From assembly GCA_012514145.1 (NCBI GenBank), contig JAAZAV010000013.1, forward strand, positions 1 to 38,639: DNA of 38,639 bases. The letters run 5' to 3'. Made by a program: the position numbers and the translations under genes. This document shows, one piece after another, positions 1-10,777 of the stretch; positions within the stretch are counted from its first letter, which is position 1, and each line of letters opens with the position of its first letter. The DNA is from Clostridiales bacterium. GTDB lineage: Bacteria; Bacillota; Clostridia; Oscillospirales; CAG-272. The notes under the pieces were generated by a model. It did not search any database and was not told the origin of the DNA. It saw only the letters and a program-made list of their open reading frames with translations.

Positions 1-56
1 TGGCTGTTTAAGACAGATATTTTGATGATTCTACGATAAATTCATACATTTTTTTG

Positions 57-80
57 CAAAATCCCCTTGATTTTTCGGGG
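57..80 (-). terminator. possible weak terminator after rpsG
   Basis: Reading the minus strand just past the rpsG stop, a CCCC / GGGG pair with a 10-nt A-rich loop is followed by ATTTTG. The stem is only four pairs, so this is a weak candidate. The remaining 1-56 nt hold no recognisable start of fusA, which usually follows rpsG. Confidence 0.25.
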
Positions 81-92
81 GGGTATGATATG

Positions 93-590
93 CTAAAGGA
101 AATTTGACGTTTTTAGAGGTGCCCATCTGTAGTGAGCGAAGGCCTTGTTGGCCTCTGCCATTCTATGGGTTTCTTCCTTCCTCTTGACCGCGCCGCCTGT
201 GTTATTGCAGGCGTCCATGATCTCGGCTGCGAGGCGCTCAGACATGGTCTTTTCTCCGCGTGTTCTGGAGAACGCGGTAAGCCAACGGAGACCGAGCGTC
301 TGACGGCGCTCCGGACGAACCTCCATAGGAACCTGATATGTGGAACCGCCTACTCGTCTTGCCTTTACCTCCAGAACCGGCATGATGTTGTCAAGCGCTG
401 TCTGGAAAGCCTCGACGGGGTTCTTGGCCATCCTGGTCTCAACGATGCTGAAAGCATCATAGACGATCTTCTGGGCTACGCCCTTCTTACCGTCGAGCAT
501 GATGTTGTTGATAAGTTTGGTTACGAGCTGGGAATTATATAACGGATCCGGTAAAACATCTCTCTTGGATATCTGACCTTTTCTCGGCAC
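93..590 (-). CDS. rpsG: 30S ribosomal protein S7
   Basis: S7 is a primary 16S rRNA-binding protein that nucleates the 30S head and lines the E site. The sequence shows the typical N-terminus [15 protein letters not shown], the LIN(K/N)IMLDGKK helix and the [15 protein letters not shown] and R-x-x-x-K-x-M-x-x-RLA-x-E blocks. The start is taken as the GTG at 588-590: a GGAGGG Shine-Dalgarno lies six bases upstream, and the next upstream in-frame GTG would place that site inside the coding sequence. From this start the protein has 165 residues. The family usually ends at AHYRW (residue 156), so nine extra residues (APLKTSNFL) follow. It lies 232 nt downstream of rpsL, a long spacer for this pair, with its own candidate promoter. 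fusA does not follow within the window. Confidence 0.97.
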   Translation of the reverse strand: MPRKGQISKRDVLPDPLYNSQLVTKLINNIMLDGKKGVAQKIVYDAFSIVETRMAKNPVEAFQTALDNIMPVLEVKARRVGGSTYQVPMEVRPERRQTLGLRWLTAFSRTRGEKTMSERLAAEIMDACNNTGGAVKRKEETHRMAEANKAFAHYRWAPLKTSNFL

Positions 591-679
591 TGTACTTCCC
601 TCCTTCACTATAAAATGATATCACAGGTACTCGAAAAAAAATATCCGTGCGTGCCGCGCCGGGGAGCAGACATCCGTAC

Positions 680-702
680 AAAAACATACAATTTTATAAG
701 AA
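680..702. repeat. 23-nt inverted repeat flanking rpsL, copy 1
   Basis: This 23-nt stretch in the rpsL-rpsG spacer is the exact reverse complement of 1256-1278 in the rpsL leader, with no mismatch. Its core reads ACATACAATTTTATAAG on the plus strand. It overlaps the predicted rpsG -10 box. In a transcript covering both genes the two copies could pair over 23 bp. Confidence 0.9.
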
Positions 703-721
703 TATCAGCTGCCGCTGTCAC
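693..721 (-). promoter_or_regulatory. candidate sigma-A promoter for rpsG
   Basis: On the minus strand GTGACA (716-721) and TATAAA (693-698) are separated by 17 nt, each box 5/6 to consensus. Transcription would start near 686, giving a leader of about 95 nt. The -10 box lies inside one copy of the 23-nt inverted repeat described separately. Confidence 0.5.
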
Positions 722-770
722 GGCTGAGTATCGCGGCTGCACCGTTTTTCGGCGGTCAGCCACGGATTAT

Positions 771-796
771 GCAGAACGGTATTGTTCACGTTCTGC
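771..796 (-). other. 8-bp hairpin downstream of rpsL
   Basis: GCAGAACG (771-778) and CGTTCTGC (789-796) form a perfect 8-bp stem with a 10-nt loop, 26 nt past the rpsL stop. No U-run follows, so it is more likely an mRNA 3'-end stabiliser or processing site than a terminator. Confidence 0.5.
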
Positions 797-822
797 GCGG
801 GAAAATCTTCGCGAACAGATTG

Positions 823-1242
823 TTACTTTGCAGCCTTCGGCTTTTTAGCGCCGTACTTCGAACGGGACTGCTTGCGGTTGGCAACGCCCTGAGAGTCGAG
901 AGTACCGCGGATGATGTGGTAGTGTACGCCGGGGAGGTCACGAACACGACCGCCGCGGATCATAACCACCGAGTGCTCCTGAAGGTTATGTCCGATACCC
1001 GGGATATATGTCGTAGCTTCAAGATTGTTGGTCAGTCTGACTTTTGCAATCTTACGCATAGCCGAGTTCGGCTTCTTGGGGGTCTGAGTGGTAACCTTGG
1101 TACATACACCGCGCTTCTGGGGAGAAGACTGGTCAGTGGGAGTGTTTTTAAGACTGTTGAAGCCCTTCTGCAGAACTTTCGACTTGGACTTGTATACACG
1201 ATCCTGACGGCCATGTCTTACGAGCTGGTTAAAGGTTGGCAA
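823..1242 (-). CDS. rpsL: 30S ribosomal protein S12
   Basis: S12 sits at the decoding centre of the 30S subunit and controls translational accuracy; it is the classical streptomycin-resistance locus. The start is the TTG at 1240-1242, eight bases after AGGAGG, giving [12 protein letters not shown] and 139 residues. The upstream GTG at 1249-1251 overlaps the Shine-Dalgarno and is rejected. The insertion before QKRGVC is the usual Firmicutes form. The decoding loop TPKKPNSA (K56, equivalent to Lys43) is normal. The GGRVRDLPG loop has Arg101 where most bacteria have Lys88, a change known to give streptomycin resistance when acquired in Mycobacterium tuberculosis and Escherichia coli. The gene has its own strong promoter and lies 275 nt after rpoC. 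Confidence 0.97.
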   Translation of the reverse strand: MPTFNQLVRHGRQDRVYKSKSKVLQKGFNSLKNTPTDQSSPQKRGVCTKVTTQTPKKPNSAMRKIAKVRLTNNLEATTYIPGIGHNLQEHSVVMIRGGRVRDLPGVHYHIIRGTLDSQGVANRKQSRSKYGAKKPKAAK

Positions 1243-1255
1243 ATACCGCACCTCC

Positions 1256-1278
1256 TTCTTATAAAATTGTATGTTTTT
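1256..1278. repeat. 23-nt inverted repeat flanking rpsL, copy 2
   Basis: This is the exact reverse complement of 680-702. On the transcribed (minus) strand it ends with the AAGAA that runs directly into the rpsL Shine-Dalgarno AGGAGG. Pairing with copy 1 would place a long duplex right against the ribosome-binding site. Confidence 0.9.
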
Positions 1279-1349
1279 CGGTATTGAGCCGTTATATTAC
1301 CGGTCCGGCGGCGCGTGTATGTGCACGCCGGCAGCCCGAAATATATTCC

Positions 1350-1379
1350 ATTATACCACTTTCACAGCGCTTTTGTCAA
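1350..1379 (-). promoter_or_regulatory. strong sigma-A promoter for rpsL
   Basis: A perfect TTGACA (1374-1379 on the minus strand) is followed after 18 nt by a perfect TATAAT (1350-1355). Transcription would start near 1343, leaving a leader of about 100 nt that contains a GC-rich hairpin near 1303-1332. Confidence 0.9.
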
Positions 1380-1404
1380 GTCTTTGCATGGGATAACAGG
1401 CAAA

Positions 1405-1462
1405 TCGGGCATATGCACAAATGACTGTGCTTGAGTTTTATCAATAATGTGCAAATGCCCGA
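1405..1462. repeat. 15-bp inverted repeat between rpoC and rpsL
   Basis: Arms at 1405-1419 (TCGGGCATATGCACA) and 1448-1462 are complementary at 14 of 15 positions, with a 28-nt spacer. The spacer holds GCACA, which can instead pair with the TGTGC of one arm, so two alternative folds exist. On the minus strand only TTT follows the stem, so it is at best a weak rpoC terminator. The rpsL promoter lies immediately downstream. Confidence 0.75.
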
Positions 1463-1517
1463 CATATTTTAACTTTTAATGAAGGCTGTGAAGCGGTTCC
1501 TGCAATAAAACCGAGGC

Positions 1518-5063
<3,546 letters not shown>

Positions 5064-5077
5064 AACGCAGTCTCCTC

Positions 5078-8000
5078 TCAGTTGAAGTCATCCATATCGT
5101 CGTCGGCTCCGAATTCATCGTCCTCGTCGTAGACATCCTCCTCGTCAAAGAGGCTTTCATCTTCGGATTCCTCATCGGGGCCCTCATCGCCGAAGCCGTC
5201 GGCAATCTCATCGGTGACGACCGTACTGCCCACATCATCCTCGGTTATTTCCGATACGACATTACGCCCGTAAGGTTCCTCCTCGTTCAGCGTTGAGAGC
5301 TCGATCTCCTTGCCCTCATAATTGAAAACCCTGATATCAAGCGCCAGCGACTGGAGCTCCTTGACAAGCACCTTGAATGATTCGGGTACGCCGGGGGTCG
5401 GTATGTTCTGTCCCTTTACAATTGCCTCGTAGGTCTTGGTTCTGCCGTTTACATCGTCAGACTTAACGGTCAGAATCTCCTGCAGCGTGTAAGCCGCGCC
5501 GTAAGCCTCGAGCGCCCAGACCTCCATCTCGCCGAAACGCTGTCCGCCGAACTGAGCCTTGCCGCCCAGCGGCTGCTGAGTAACCAGCGAATATGGACCC
5601 ACCGAACGGGCGTGGATCTTGTCGTCAACCAGATGATGCAGCTTGAGATAATACATTATACCGACGGTCACCGGATTGTCGAAACGCTCGCCGGTGCGCC
5701 CGTCATAGAGTATTGACTTGCCGTCCACTATGTAGAGCGTACCGTCCGCCACATGCTTTGCGGTAAAGTCGGCTAATTCCTCATCAGAAGCGAAAATACT
5801 CTGGTCGACCGGCTCGTAAACCGGCTTGCCCTCTCCGTCGGCGCTCTTAAGGAATATATTCCCGCCCTTGACATTCTCGAGAGGCAGAACCTCGCGGTAC
5901 ATGCCGGCTTCCTTCATGCATGCGACTATATCGTCCTCGTTGGCACCGTCAAATACCGGTGTGGCAACCTTTATGCCCAGCCGTTTGGCGGCGTAGCCCA
6001 GATGCACTTCCAGCACCTGGCCGATATTCATTCGGGATGGAACACCCAGCGGGTTGAGCAGGATATCCAGCGGAGTACCGTCCGCCAAGAACGGCATGTC
6101 CTCCGGCGGAAGTATACGCGAAACAACACCCTTGTTGCCGTGACGGCCCGCCATTTTGTCGCCTACCGAAATCTTACGCTTCTGGGCTACGTATATTTTG
6201 ACTTCCTTGTTAACTCCGGGAGGCAGTTCATCTCCGTTTTCGCGGGTGAACACCTTTATGTCAACGACAATACCGCTCTCGCCGTGGGGAACGCGCAGGG
6301 AGGTATCTCTGACCTCGCGCGCCTTCTCGCCGAAGATTGCGCGGAGCAGTCTCTCCTCGGCGGTCAGCTCGGTCTCGCCCTTGGGGGTAACCTTACCGAC
6401 CAGGATATCACCTGCTCTGACCTCGGTGCCGCGGGATACGATGCCGTCCTTGTCAAGGTCCTTCAGAGCATCCTCGCCCACATTGGGAATCTCGCGGGTG
6501 ATCTCTTCCGGCCCCAGTTTGGTGTCTCGCGCCTCGTGGGTATATTCCTCTATGTGAATCGAAGTATATGCGTCATTGCGAACGAGATTCTCGTTTAAGA
6601 GAACCGCGTCCTCGTAGTTGTAGCCCTCCCAGGTCATGAAGCCGATAAGGGCATTCTTGCCGAGTGCTATCTCACCGTTGCAGGTGGAGAGACCGTCGGC
6701 TATGACCTGATCCTTCTCGACCGTTTCACCCAGTTCCACTATCGGGCGCTGGTTGACACATGTACCCTGGTTGGAACGCTTGAATTTAATAAGGTGATAA
6801 ATGTCCTTCTGGCCGTCTTCCCGGCGTATGGTAATCTCGTCCGCTCTGACGGCTTCCACGATACCGGCTTCCCTTGCGCAGACGACGACACCCGAGTCGA
6901 TAGCAGCCTTGTACTCCATACCGGTGCCGACAATCGGCGAATCGGTGATAAGCAGCGGAACCGCCTGCTTCTGCATGTTGGAACCCATGAGCGCACGTGA
7001 GTTGTCATCGTTCTCAAGGAAGGGTATCATGGAGGTGGCAACCGACACAACCATTTTCGGCGACACGTCCATGTAGTCCACTTGGGACGCCTCGATCTCA
7101 ATGATATCCTGATGGTTGCGGGCGATGACCTTTTTGTTTGCAAAGCAATCGTCGGCATCCAGCGGCTCGTTCGCCTGAGCCACTATATAGTTGTCCTCCA
7201 CGTCGGCGGTCATGTATTCAATGACTTCGCTGACCTTGTGTTTTGTGCTGCCGTCCTCGCACTTGATATGCTCCACCCTGCGGTAGGGCGCCTCGATGAA
7301 GCCGTATTCGGAAATGCGTGCGTAGGTTGACAGATATGAGATAAGTCCGATGTTCGGACCTTCAGGGGTCTCTATCGGGCAGATTCTGCCGTAGTGGGTG
7401 TAGTGAACGTCACGCACGTCAAAGGATGCGCGGTCGCGGGAAAGACCGCCCGGACCAAGTGCCGAAAGACGGCGCTTGTGGGTGATCTCGGCCAGGGGGT
7501 TGTTCTGATCCATAAACTGGGACAGGGGGGAGGAGCCGAAAAACTCGCGGATGGAGGTTACCACCGGCCGGATGTTGATAAGCGACTCGGGGGTCAGATC
7601 CTGGCTGTCCGAAATTGTCATTCTCTCCTTGACTATCTTGTCCATGCGGGAGAAGCCGATGCGCAGCTGGTTCTGAAGCAGCTCGCCCACCGAACGCAGA
7701 CGGCGGTTGCCCAGATGGTCAATATCGTCAACTCTGCCGATATCATGGCTGAGGTTTATGAAATAGTTTATCGATGCGAAGATGTCCTCTCTGGTGATGT
7801 GCTTGGGCACCAGCTCGGCGATGCGCTGCTTTGCCAGACGCATGAACTCTTCGATATCGCCGCCGGTCTCCTCCAGCAGCTCCATCATGACCGAACGGCG
7901 GGCTTTATGGGCTACTCCGATCTCTTTGAGGGAGAAGCCGAGGAAATCCTCGGGCATAACCATGCCGTTTGAGAAAACCTTCGCCTCGGAACCGTCCTCC

Positions 8001-9040
8001 AGATACAGGTAGACCTCATTTACGCAGGCATGCTCTATTGTTTCTGCCATCGCGGCATCGAGATGGGCGCCGGCGTCAAAAAGCAGCTCTCCGGTACGGG
8101 TGTCGATAACCGCTCTCGACAGGACACGGCCCGCGATGCGCGAGCTTATGGAAAGCTTTTTATCGAACTTGTATCTGCCCACCGCAGCCAGGTCGTAGCG
8201 CCTTGAATCGAAGAACATGTTGGTCATGAGCATCTGTGCGCTCTCGACCAGCGGCGGCTCGCCGGGACGGATCTTCTTGTAAAGCTCCTTAAGAGCCTCG
8301 TCCACGGCAGATGTGCCGTTCTGAATCGCCTGGGCGTTCATGTTATCCTTCTCAATGGTGGCGAGCAGACGGGCGTCCTCACCGAACATCTCGGTAATTT
8401 CGTTGTCATTGCCAACACCGAGGGCGCGTATCAGCACGGTGATGGGAAGCTTTCTGGTCTTGTCTATGCGGATGTTGAATATTTCCGCCGCATCGGTCTC
8501 ATACTCAAGCCATGCGCCCCGGTAGGGTATGACCTGTGCGGAGAAGACCTTCTTTTCGGCCTTGTCAAGGTCAGCGGAGTAGTATATGCCGGGGGAACGG
8601 ACGATCTGCGAAACGATAACACGCTCGGCGCCGTTTATCACAAAGGTGCCGTTGTCGGTCATAAGGGGGAAATCGCCCATGAATATATCCCGGTCGAGAA
8701 TCTCGCCGGTCTGCTTATTCTGCAGACGCACCTTGACGCGCAGGGGGGCGGCGTAGTTTACATCCCGCTCCTTGCACTCCTCCACCGGATACTTGGCTTT
8801 AGAATCGATGGTGTAGCCGAGAAACTCAATTGCCAGGTTGCCCGAATAGTCGGCGATGGGAGATACATCGCGGAGCACCTCGTTGAATCCCTCGTCGAGG
8901 AACCACTGATATGACCGCTTCTGAACCTCGATGAGGTTGGGCATCTCAAGCGCCTCCTCGATTTTGGCAAAGGACTGGCGTATGTTTTTGCCCAGCTTTT
9001 GGGGTTTGACGTTAATACGGGAATACATTCCTTCATCCAT
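5078..9040 (-). CDS. rpoB: DNA-directed RNA polymerase subunit beta
   Basis: The beta subunit forms one pincer of RNA polymerase and carries the rifampicin pocket. The ATG at 9038-9040 is chosen ([14 protein letters not shown]) because GGAG lies 11 bases upstream and homology to other RpoB proteins begins soon after, at MPNLIEVQ-x2-SYQWFLDEG. The frame happens to stay open up to 9343, but that stretch is leader. The protein has 1,320 residues. The rifampicin cluster (about 501-533) keeps Gln508, Asp511, His521 and Ser526 (Escherichia coli 513, 516, 526, 531), while P505 replaces Gln510. [14 protein letters not shown] is intact. The last 68 residues are very acidic (32 Asp/Glu). rpoB is first in its operon here, without rplL before it. 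Confidence 0.99.
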   Translation of the reverse strand: MDEGMYSRINVKPQKLGKNIRQSFAKIEEALEMPNLIEVQKRSYQWFLDEGFNEVLRDVSPIADYSGNLAIEFLGYTIDSKAKYPVEECKERDVNYAAPLRVKVRLQNKQTGEILDRDIFMGDFPLMTDNGTFVINGAERVIVSQIVRSPGIYYSADLDKAEKKVFSAQVIPYRGAWLEYETDAAEIFNIRIDKTRKLPITVLIRALGVGNDNEITEMFGEDARLLATIEKDNMNAQAIQNGTSAVDEALKELYKKIRPGEPPLVESAQMLMTNMFFDSRRYDLAAVGRYKFDKKLSISSRIAGRVLSRAVIDTRTGELLFDAGAHLDAAMAETIEHACVNEVYLYLEDGSEAKVFSNGMVMPEDFLGFSLKEIGVAHKARRSVMMELLEETGGDIEEFMRLAKQRIAELVPKHITREDIFASINYFINLSHDIGRVDDIDHLGNRRLRSVGELLQNQLRIGFSRMDKIVKERMTISDSQDLTPESLINIRPVVTSIREFFGSSPLSQFMDQNNPLAEITHKRRLSALGPGGLSRDRASFDVRDVHYTHYGRICPIETPEGPNIGLISYLSTYARISEYGFIEAPYRRVEHIKCEDGSTKHKVSEVIEYMTADVEDNYIVAQANEPLDADDCFANKKVIARNHQDIIEIEASQVDYMDVSPKMVVSVATSMIPFLENDDNSRALMGSNMQKQAVPLLITDSPIVGTGMEYKAAIDSGVVVCAREAGIVEAVRADEITIRREDGQKDIYHLIKFKRSNQGTCVNQRPIVELGETVEKDQVIADGLSTCNGEIALGKNALIGFMTWEGYNYEDAVLLNENLVRNDAYTSIHIEEYTHEARDTKLGPEEITREIPNVGEDALKDLDKDGIVSRGTEVRAGDILVGKVTPKGETELTAEERLLRAIFGEKAREVRDTSLRVPHGESGIVVDIKVFTRENGDELPPGVNKEVKIYVAQKRKISVGDKMAGRHGNKGVVSRILPPEDMPFLADGTPLDILLNPLGVPSRMNIGQVLEVHLGYAAKRLGIKVATPVFDGANEDDIVACMKEAGMYREVLPLENVKGGNIFLKSADGEGKPVYEPVDQSIFASDEELADFTAKHVADGTLYIVDGKSILYDGRTGERFDNPVTVGIMYYLKLHHLVDDKIHARSVGPYSLVTQQPLGGKAQFGGQRFGEMEVWALEAYGAAYTLQEILTVKSDDVNGRTKTYEAIVKGQNIPTPGVPESFKVLVKELQSLALDIRVFNYEGKEIELSTLNEEEPYGRNVVSEITEDDVGSTVVTDEIADGFGDEGPDEESEDESLFDEEDVYDEDDEFGADDDMDDFN

Positions 9041-9345
9041 AACTGAATACACTCCTTCGTCTTTGTTGAAAGGGGCGCTGTTGTCACACTTCAAACAGGC
9101 TTCCCCGCCCCATGGAGATACCCGAATAACAGAAACATACCCAGAAAACACACGAGGCGCCCTACTCGAAAACCGGCGGTCTGCCGCCGTGTCCGACCCT
9201 CCGTCACGCTGGTTACGTACGGTATCAGGCCGGGCGGCGGCGCCTTCCGGAGTTCTTCCGGGTGCGCTCGACGCGAAAACTGAGTATGCAGAATGAAATT
9301 TGAACCTTATATTATATACCGGCGCTGTTTTTACAGACCGCAAGT
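9041..9345 (-). promoter_or_regulatory. structured rpoB 5' leader
   Basis: About 305 nt lie between the predicted start of transcription and the rpoB ATG. Perfect hairpins are visible: CGGCGG / CCGCCG with a 4-nt loop (9174-9189), followed on the minus strand by GTTTTC, which resembles an attenuator; CCGGA / TCCGG with a 5-nt loop further upstream (about 9244-9258); and a long-range pair GGGCGC / GCGCCC (9157-9162 with 9073-9078). I do not recognise a named riboswitch or ribosomal-protein leader. Together with 9346-9517 this is the only gene-free stretch over 300 nt in the window. Confidence 0.5.
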
Positions 9346-9351
9346 TTGTAA

Positions 9352-9380
9352 ATTATATCACATAATCCCCGAATAGTCAA
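9352..9380 (-). promoter_or_regulatory. strong sigma-A promoter for rpoB-rpoC
   Basis: On the minus strand TTGACT (9375-9380) and a perfect TATAAT (9352-9357) are 17 nt apart, with a TG extension before the -10 box. Transcription would start near 9345. Confidence 0.9.
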
Positions 9381-9414
9381 CGGCAATCCAAGAATTTTCA
9401 ACGCGTTTACACTA

Positions 9415-9441
9415 ATTTAACAAATGAAAATATTGTTAAAT
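9415..9441. promoter_or_regulatory. operator-like palindrome between divergent promoters
   Basis: ATTTAACAA (9415-9423) and TTGTTAAAT (9433-9441) are perfect 9-bp inverted arms with a 9-nt spacer. The site lies between the rpoB and rpsT promoters, ending three bases before the rpsT -35 box. The 18-bp centre-to-centre spacing suits a dimeric DNA-binding protein on one face of the helix. It could also act simply as an AT-rich UP element. The regulator is unknown. Confidence 0.5.
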
Positions 9442-9444
9442 CTC

Positions 9445-9473
9445 TTGTAATTCCGGTTAAAACATGATATTAT
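9445..9473 (+). promoter_or_regulatory. sigma-A promoter for rpsT
   Basis: TTGTAA (9445-9450) and TATTAT (9468-9473) are separated by 17 nt. Transcription would begin near 9480, about 40 nt before the start codon. Confidence 0.75.
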
Positions 9474-9517
9474 GTATGACCGTATGAATGGACTTAACGG
9501 AATCGGAGGTGAAATTA

Positions 9518-9781
9518 ATGCCGAACATAAAGTCAGCCAAGAAGCGCGTACTCGTTACGTCTGCCAAAACCCTGCAGAACAAGATGTTTAAGTCGTCCTG
9601 CAAGACTACAGTCAAGAAGTATGAAGCCGCTCTTGCATCGGGCGATAGGGCCGCTGCCGAGGCCGCATACAAGAACGCTGTTCAGAAGATCGACAAAGCG
9701 GTTGCAAAAGGACTTATGCACAAGAATACCGCCGCAAGAAGAAAGAGCAGCTTTACCACCCGTCTCAATCAGATGGCGTAA
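9518..9781 (+). CDS. rpsT: 30S ribosomal protein S20
   Basis: S20 is a small basic helical protein that binds 16S rRNA early in 30S assembly. The 87 residues begin MPNIKSAKKR and carry the usual Lys/Arg-rich helices, including KGLMHKNTAARRKSSFTTRL near the end. The ATG at 9518 is preferred because GGAGGT lies seven bases upstream; an in-frame start further upstream would add a non-homologous tail. It is monocistronic, with a promoter at 9445-9473 and a strong terminator at 9801-9841. It is divergent from rpoB, an unusual neighbour for it. Confidence 0.97.
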   Translation: MPNIKSAKKRVLVTSAKTLQNKMFKSSCKTTVKKYEAALASGDRAAAEAAYKNAVQKIDKAVAKGLMHKNTAARRKSSFTTRLNQMA

Positions 9782-9800
9782 TCAAAGTAACGAAGAACTT

Positions 9801-9841
9801 CCCCGCCGAGGCATGGTTTTCCTCTGCGGGGCTGTTTTTTT
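9801..9841 (+). terminator. rho-independent terminator of rpsT
   Basis: An 11-bp stem with one mismatch (CCCCGCCGAGG / CCTCTGCGGGG, 9801-9811 with 9821-9831) and a 9-nt loop is followed by CTG and eight T residues. Confidence 0.92.
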
Positions 9842-9865
9842 CATATAAAAACCGAGGTGTGCAAA

Positions 9866-10675
9866 ATGGAATTTTCGCATCGTTTCGAGCCGGTCTGTGA
9901 GAATCTGTACCGTCTCTGGATCCCCTTTGAGAACAACGGCACCAGCGTTTTTCTCATCCGCTGCGGGCATGAATGTGACCTGCTTATCGACTGCGCAACC
10001 ACCGCATCGGATGTTGAGGAGTGGATTATTCCGGCGCTGACAGATATCGGAGCCAAGCCCCGGTATCTGCTTGCCACCCACAGCCACGGCGACCATATGG
10101 GCGGCATGAAACCTCTGCTTGCCCGTCTGCCTGATTTGGCGGTGCACATGGCGGCTCCCGCCGACGGTGCCGGTCTTTTCCGCGACGGCGATGTTTTCGG
10201 AACGGTCACCGCGGTATCTCTGCCCGGACATTCGGCGGATTCCTTCGCTTTCCTCGATTCCCGCACCCGGGCGCTTGTCACCGGCGACTGCCTGCAGCTT
10301 TACGGCGTGAGCAAATGGGGCACCGGACTTGCAAATCCCCGGGAATATCTCGCCTCTATTGATAAGCTGAGGGGTATGGATATAGAGGCAATCATAGCCT
10401 CCCATCCCTATATGGGCCCCGAGGGCAAAATCGAGGGGCGCCCTGAGGCTCACGGCAAGCCTGCGGTCAGACGTTATCTCGACGACTGTGAGGCTATCGT
10501 GCAGGACATGTACCGATTCGCCGAATCGGCATTTGCCGCAGGTGAGACCGATGCCGCTCCCGTCGCCGAACACTATTTCGAGATGATGAAAAAGGCTATA
10601 CCCGAATTTCCGACACCCTCCCGTCACACCTTCGCGGCTATACTGCGGGAGATTGGCGAAAACCGAGTGAAATGA
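9866..10675 (+). CDS. metallo-beta-lactamase-fold hydrolase
   Basis: This is a zinc-dependent hydrolase of the metallo-beta-lactamase superfamily, of glyoxalase II or lactonase type. The signature THSHGDHMGG places zinc ligands at H72, H74, D76 and H77, followed by H122 (GHS), D141 (TGD) and H180 (SHPYMG), the complete ligand set in the usual order. The protein has 269 residues and no signal peptide, so it is probably cytoplasmic. The ATG at 9866 is chosen over the GTG at 9857 because that GTG is part of the CGAGGTG ribosome-binding site eight bases upstream. It lies just after the rpsT terminator, and no convincing promoter of its own was seen. The substrate cannot be told from sequence. Confidence 0.85.
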   Translation: MEFSHRFEPVCENLYRLWIPFENNGTSVFLIRCGHECDLLIDCATTASDVEEWIIPALTDIGAKPRYLLATHSHGDHMGGMKPLLARLPDLAVHMAAPADGAGLFRDGDVFGTVTAVSLPGHSADSFAFLDSRTRALVTGDCLQLYGVSKWGTGLANPREYLASIDKLRGMDIEAIIASHPYMGPEGKIEGRPEAHGKPAVRRYLDDCEAIVQDMYRFAESAFAAGETDAAPVAEHYFEMMKKAIPEFPTPSRHTFAAILREIGENRVK

Positions 10676-10707
10676 ATGCCAAATAACGCACAACTTGGAT
10701 TTTTCTG

Positions 10708-10736
10708 TTGATTTAACGCCCGCGTCGTGATATAAT
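10708..10736 (+). promoter_or_regulatory. sigma-A promoter for the nagA-metG-tatD operon
   Basis: TTGATT (10708-10713) and a perfect TATAAT (10731-10736) are 17 nt apart, with TGA directly before the -10 box. Transcription would start near 10743, 35 nt before the nagA start. Confidence 0.85.
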
Positions 10737-10777
10737 AAAGTAATTACAATATTTCAAGAATTAAGGAGAGAATTATC

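Noticed and set aside
1-92. Start of fusA after rpsG
   Set aside because: The only ATG here opens a 13-codon frame (M-Y-E-F...) unlike EF-G, so fusA is not adjacent.
9041-9343. N-terminal extension of RpoB (open frame to 9343)
   Set aside because: The added 101 residues resemble no RpoB, the upstream start would be at the predicted transcription start without a ribosome-binding site, and a ribosome-binding site sits before 9040.
9041-9345. L10-type ribosomal-protein leader before rpoB
   Set aside because: No rplJ follows and I cannot match the conserved kink-turn by eye; left as an unnamed structured leader.
9782-10693. 303-codon open frame on the minus strand over the metallo-hydrolase gene
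   Set aside because: It is antisense to a gene with complete catalytic motifs, reads no known domain, and runs through the rpsT terminator.
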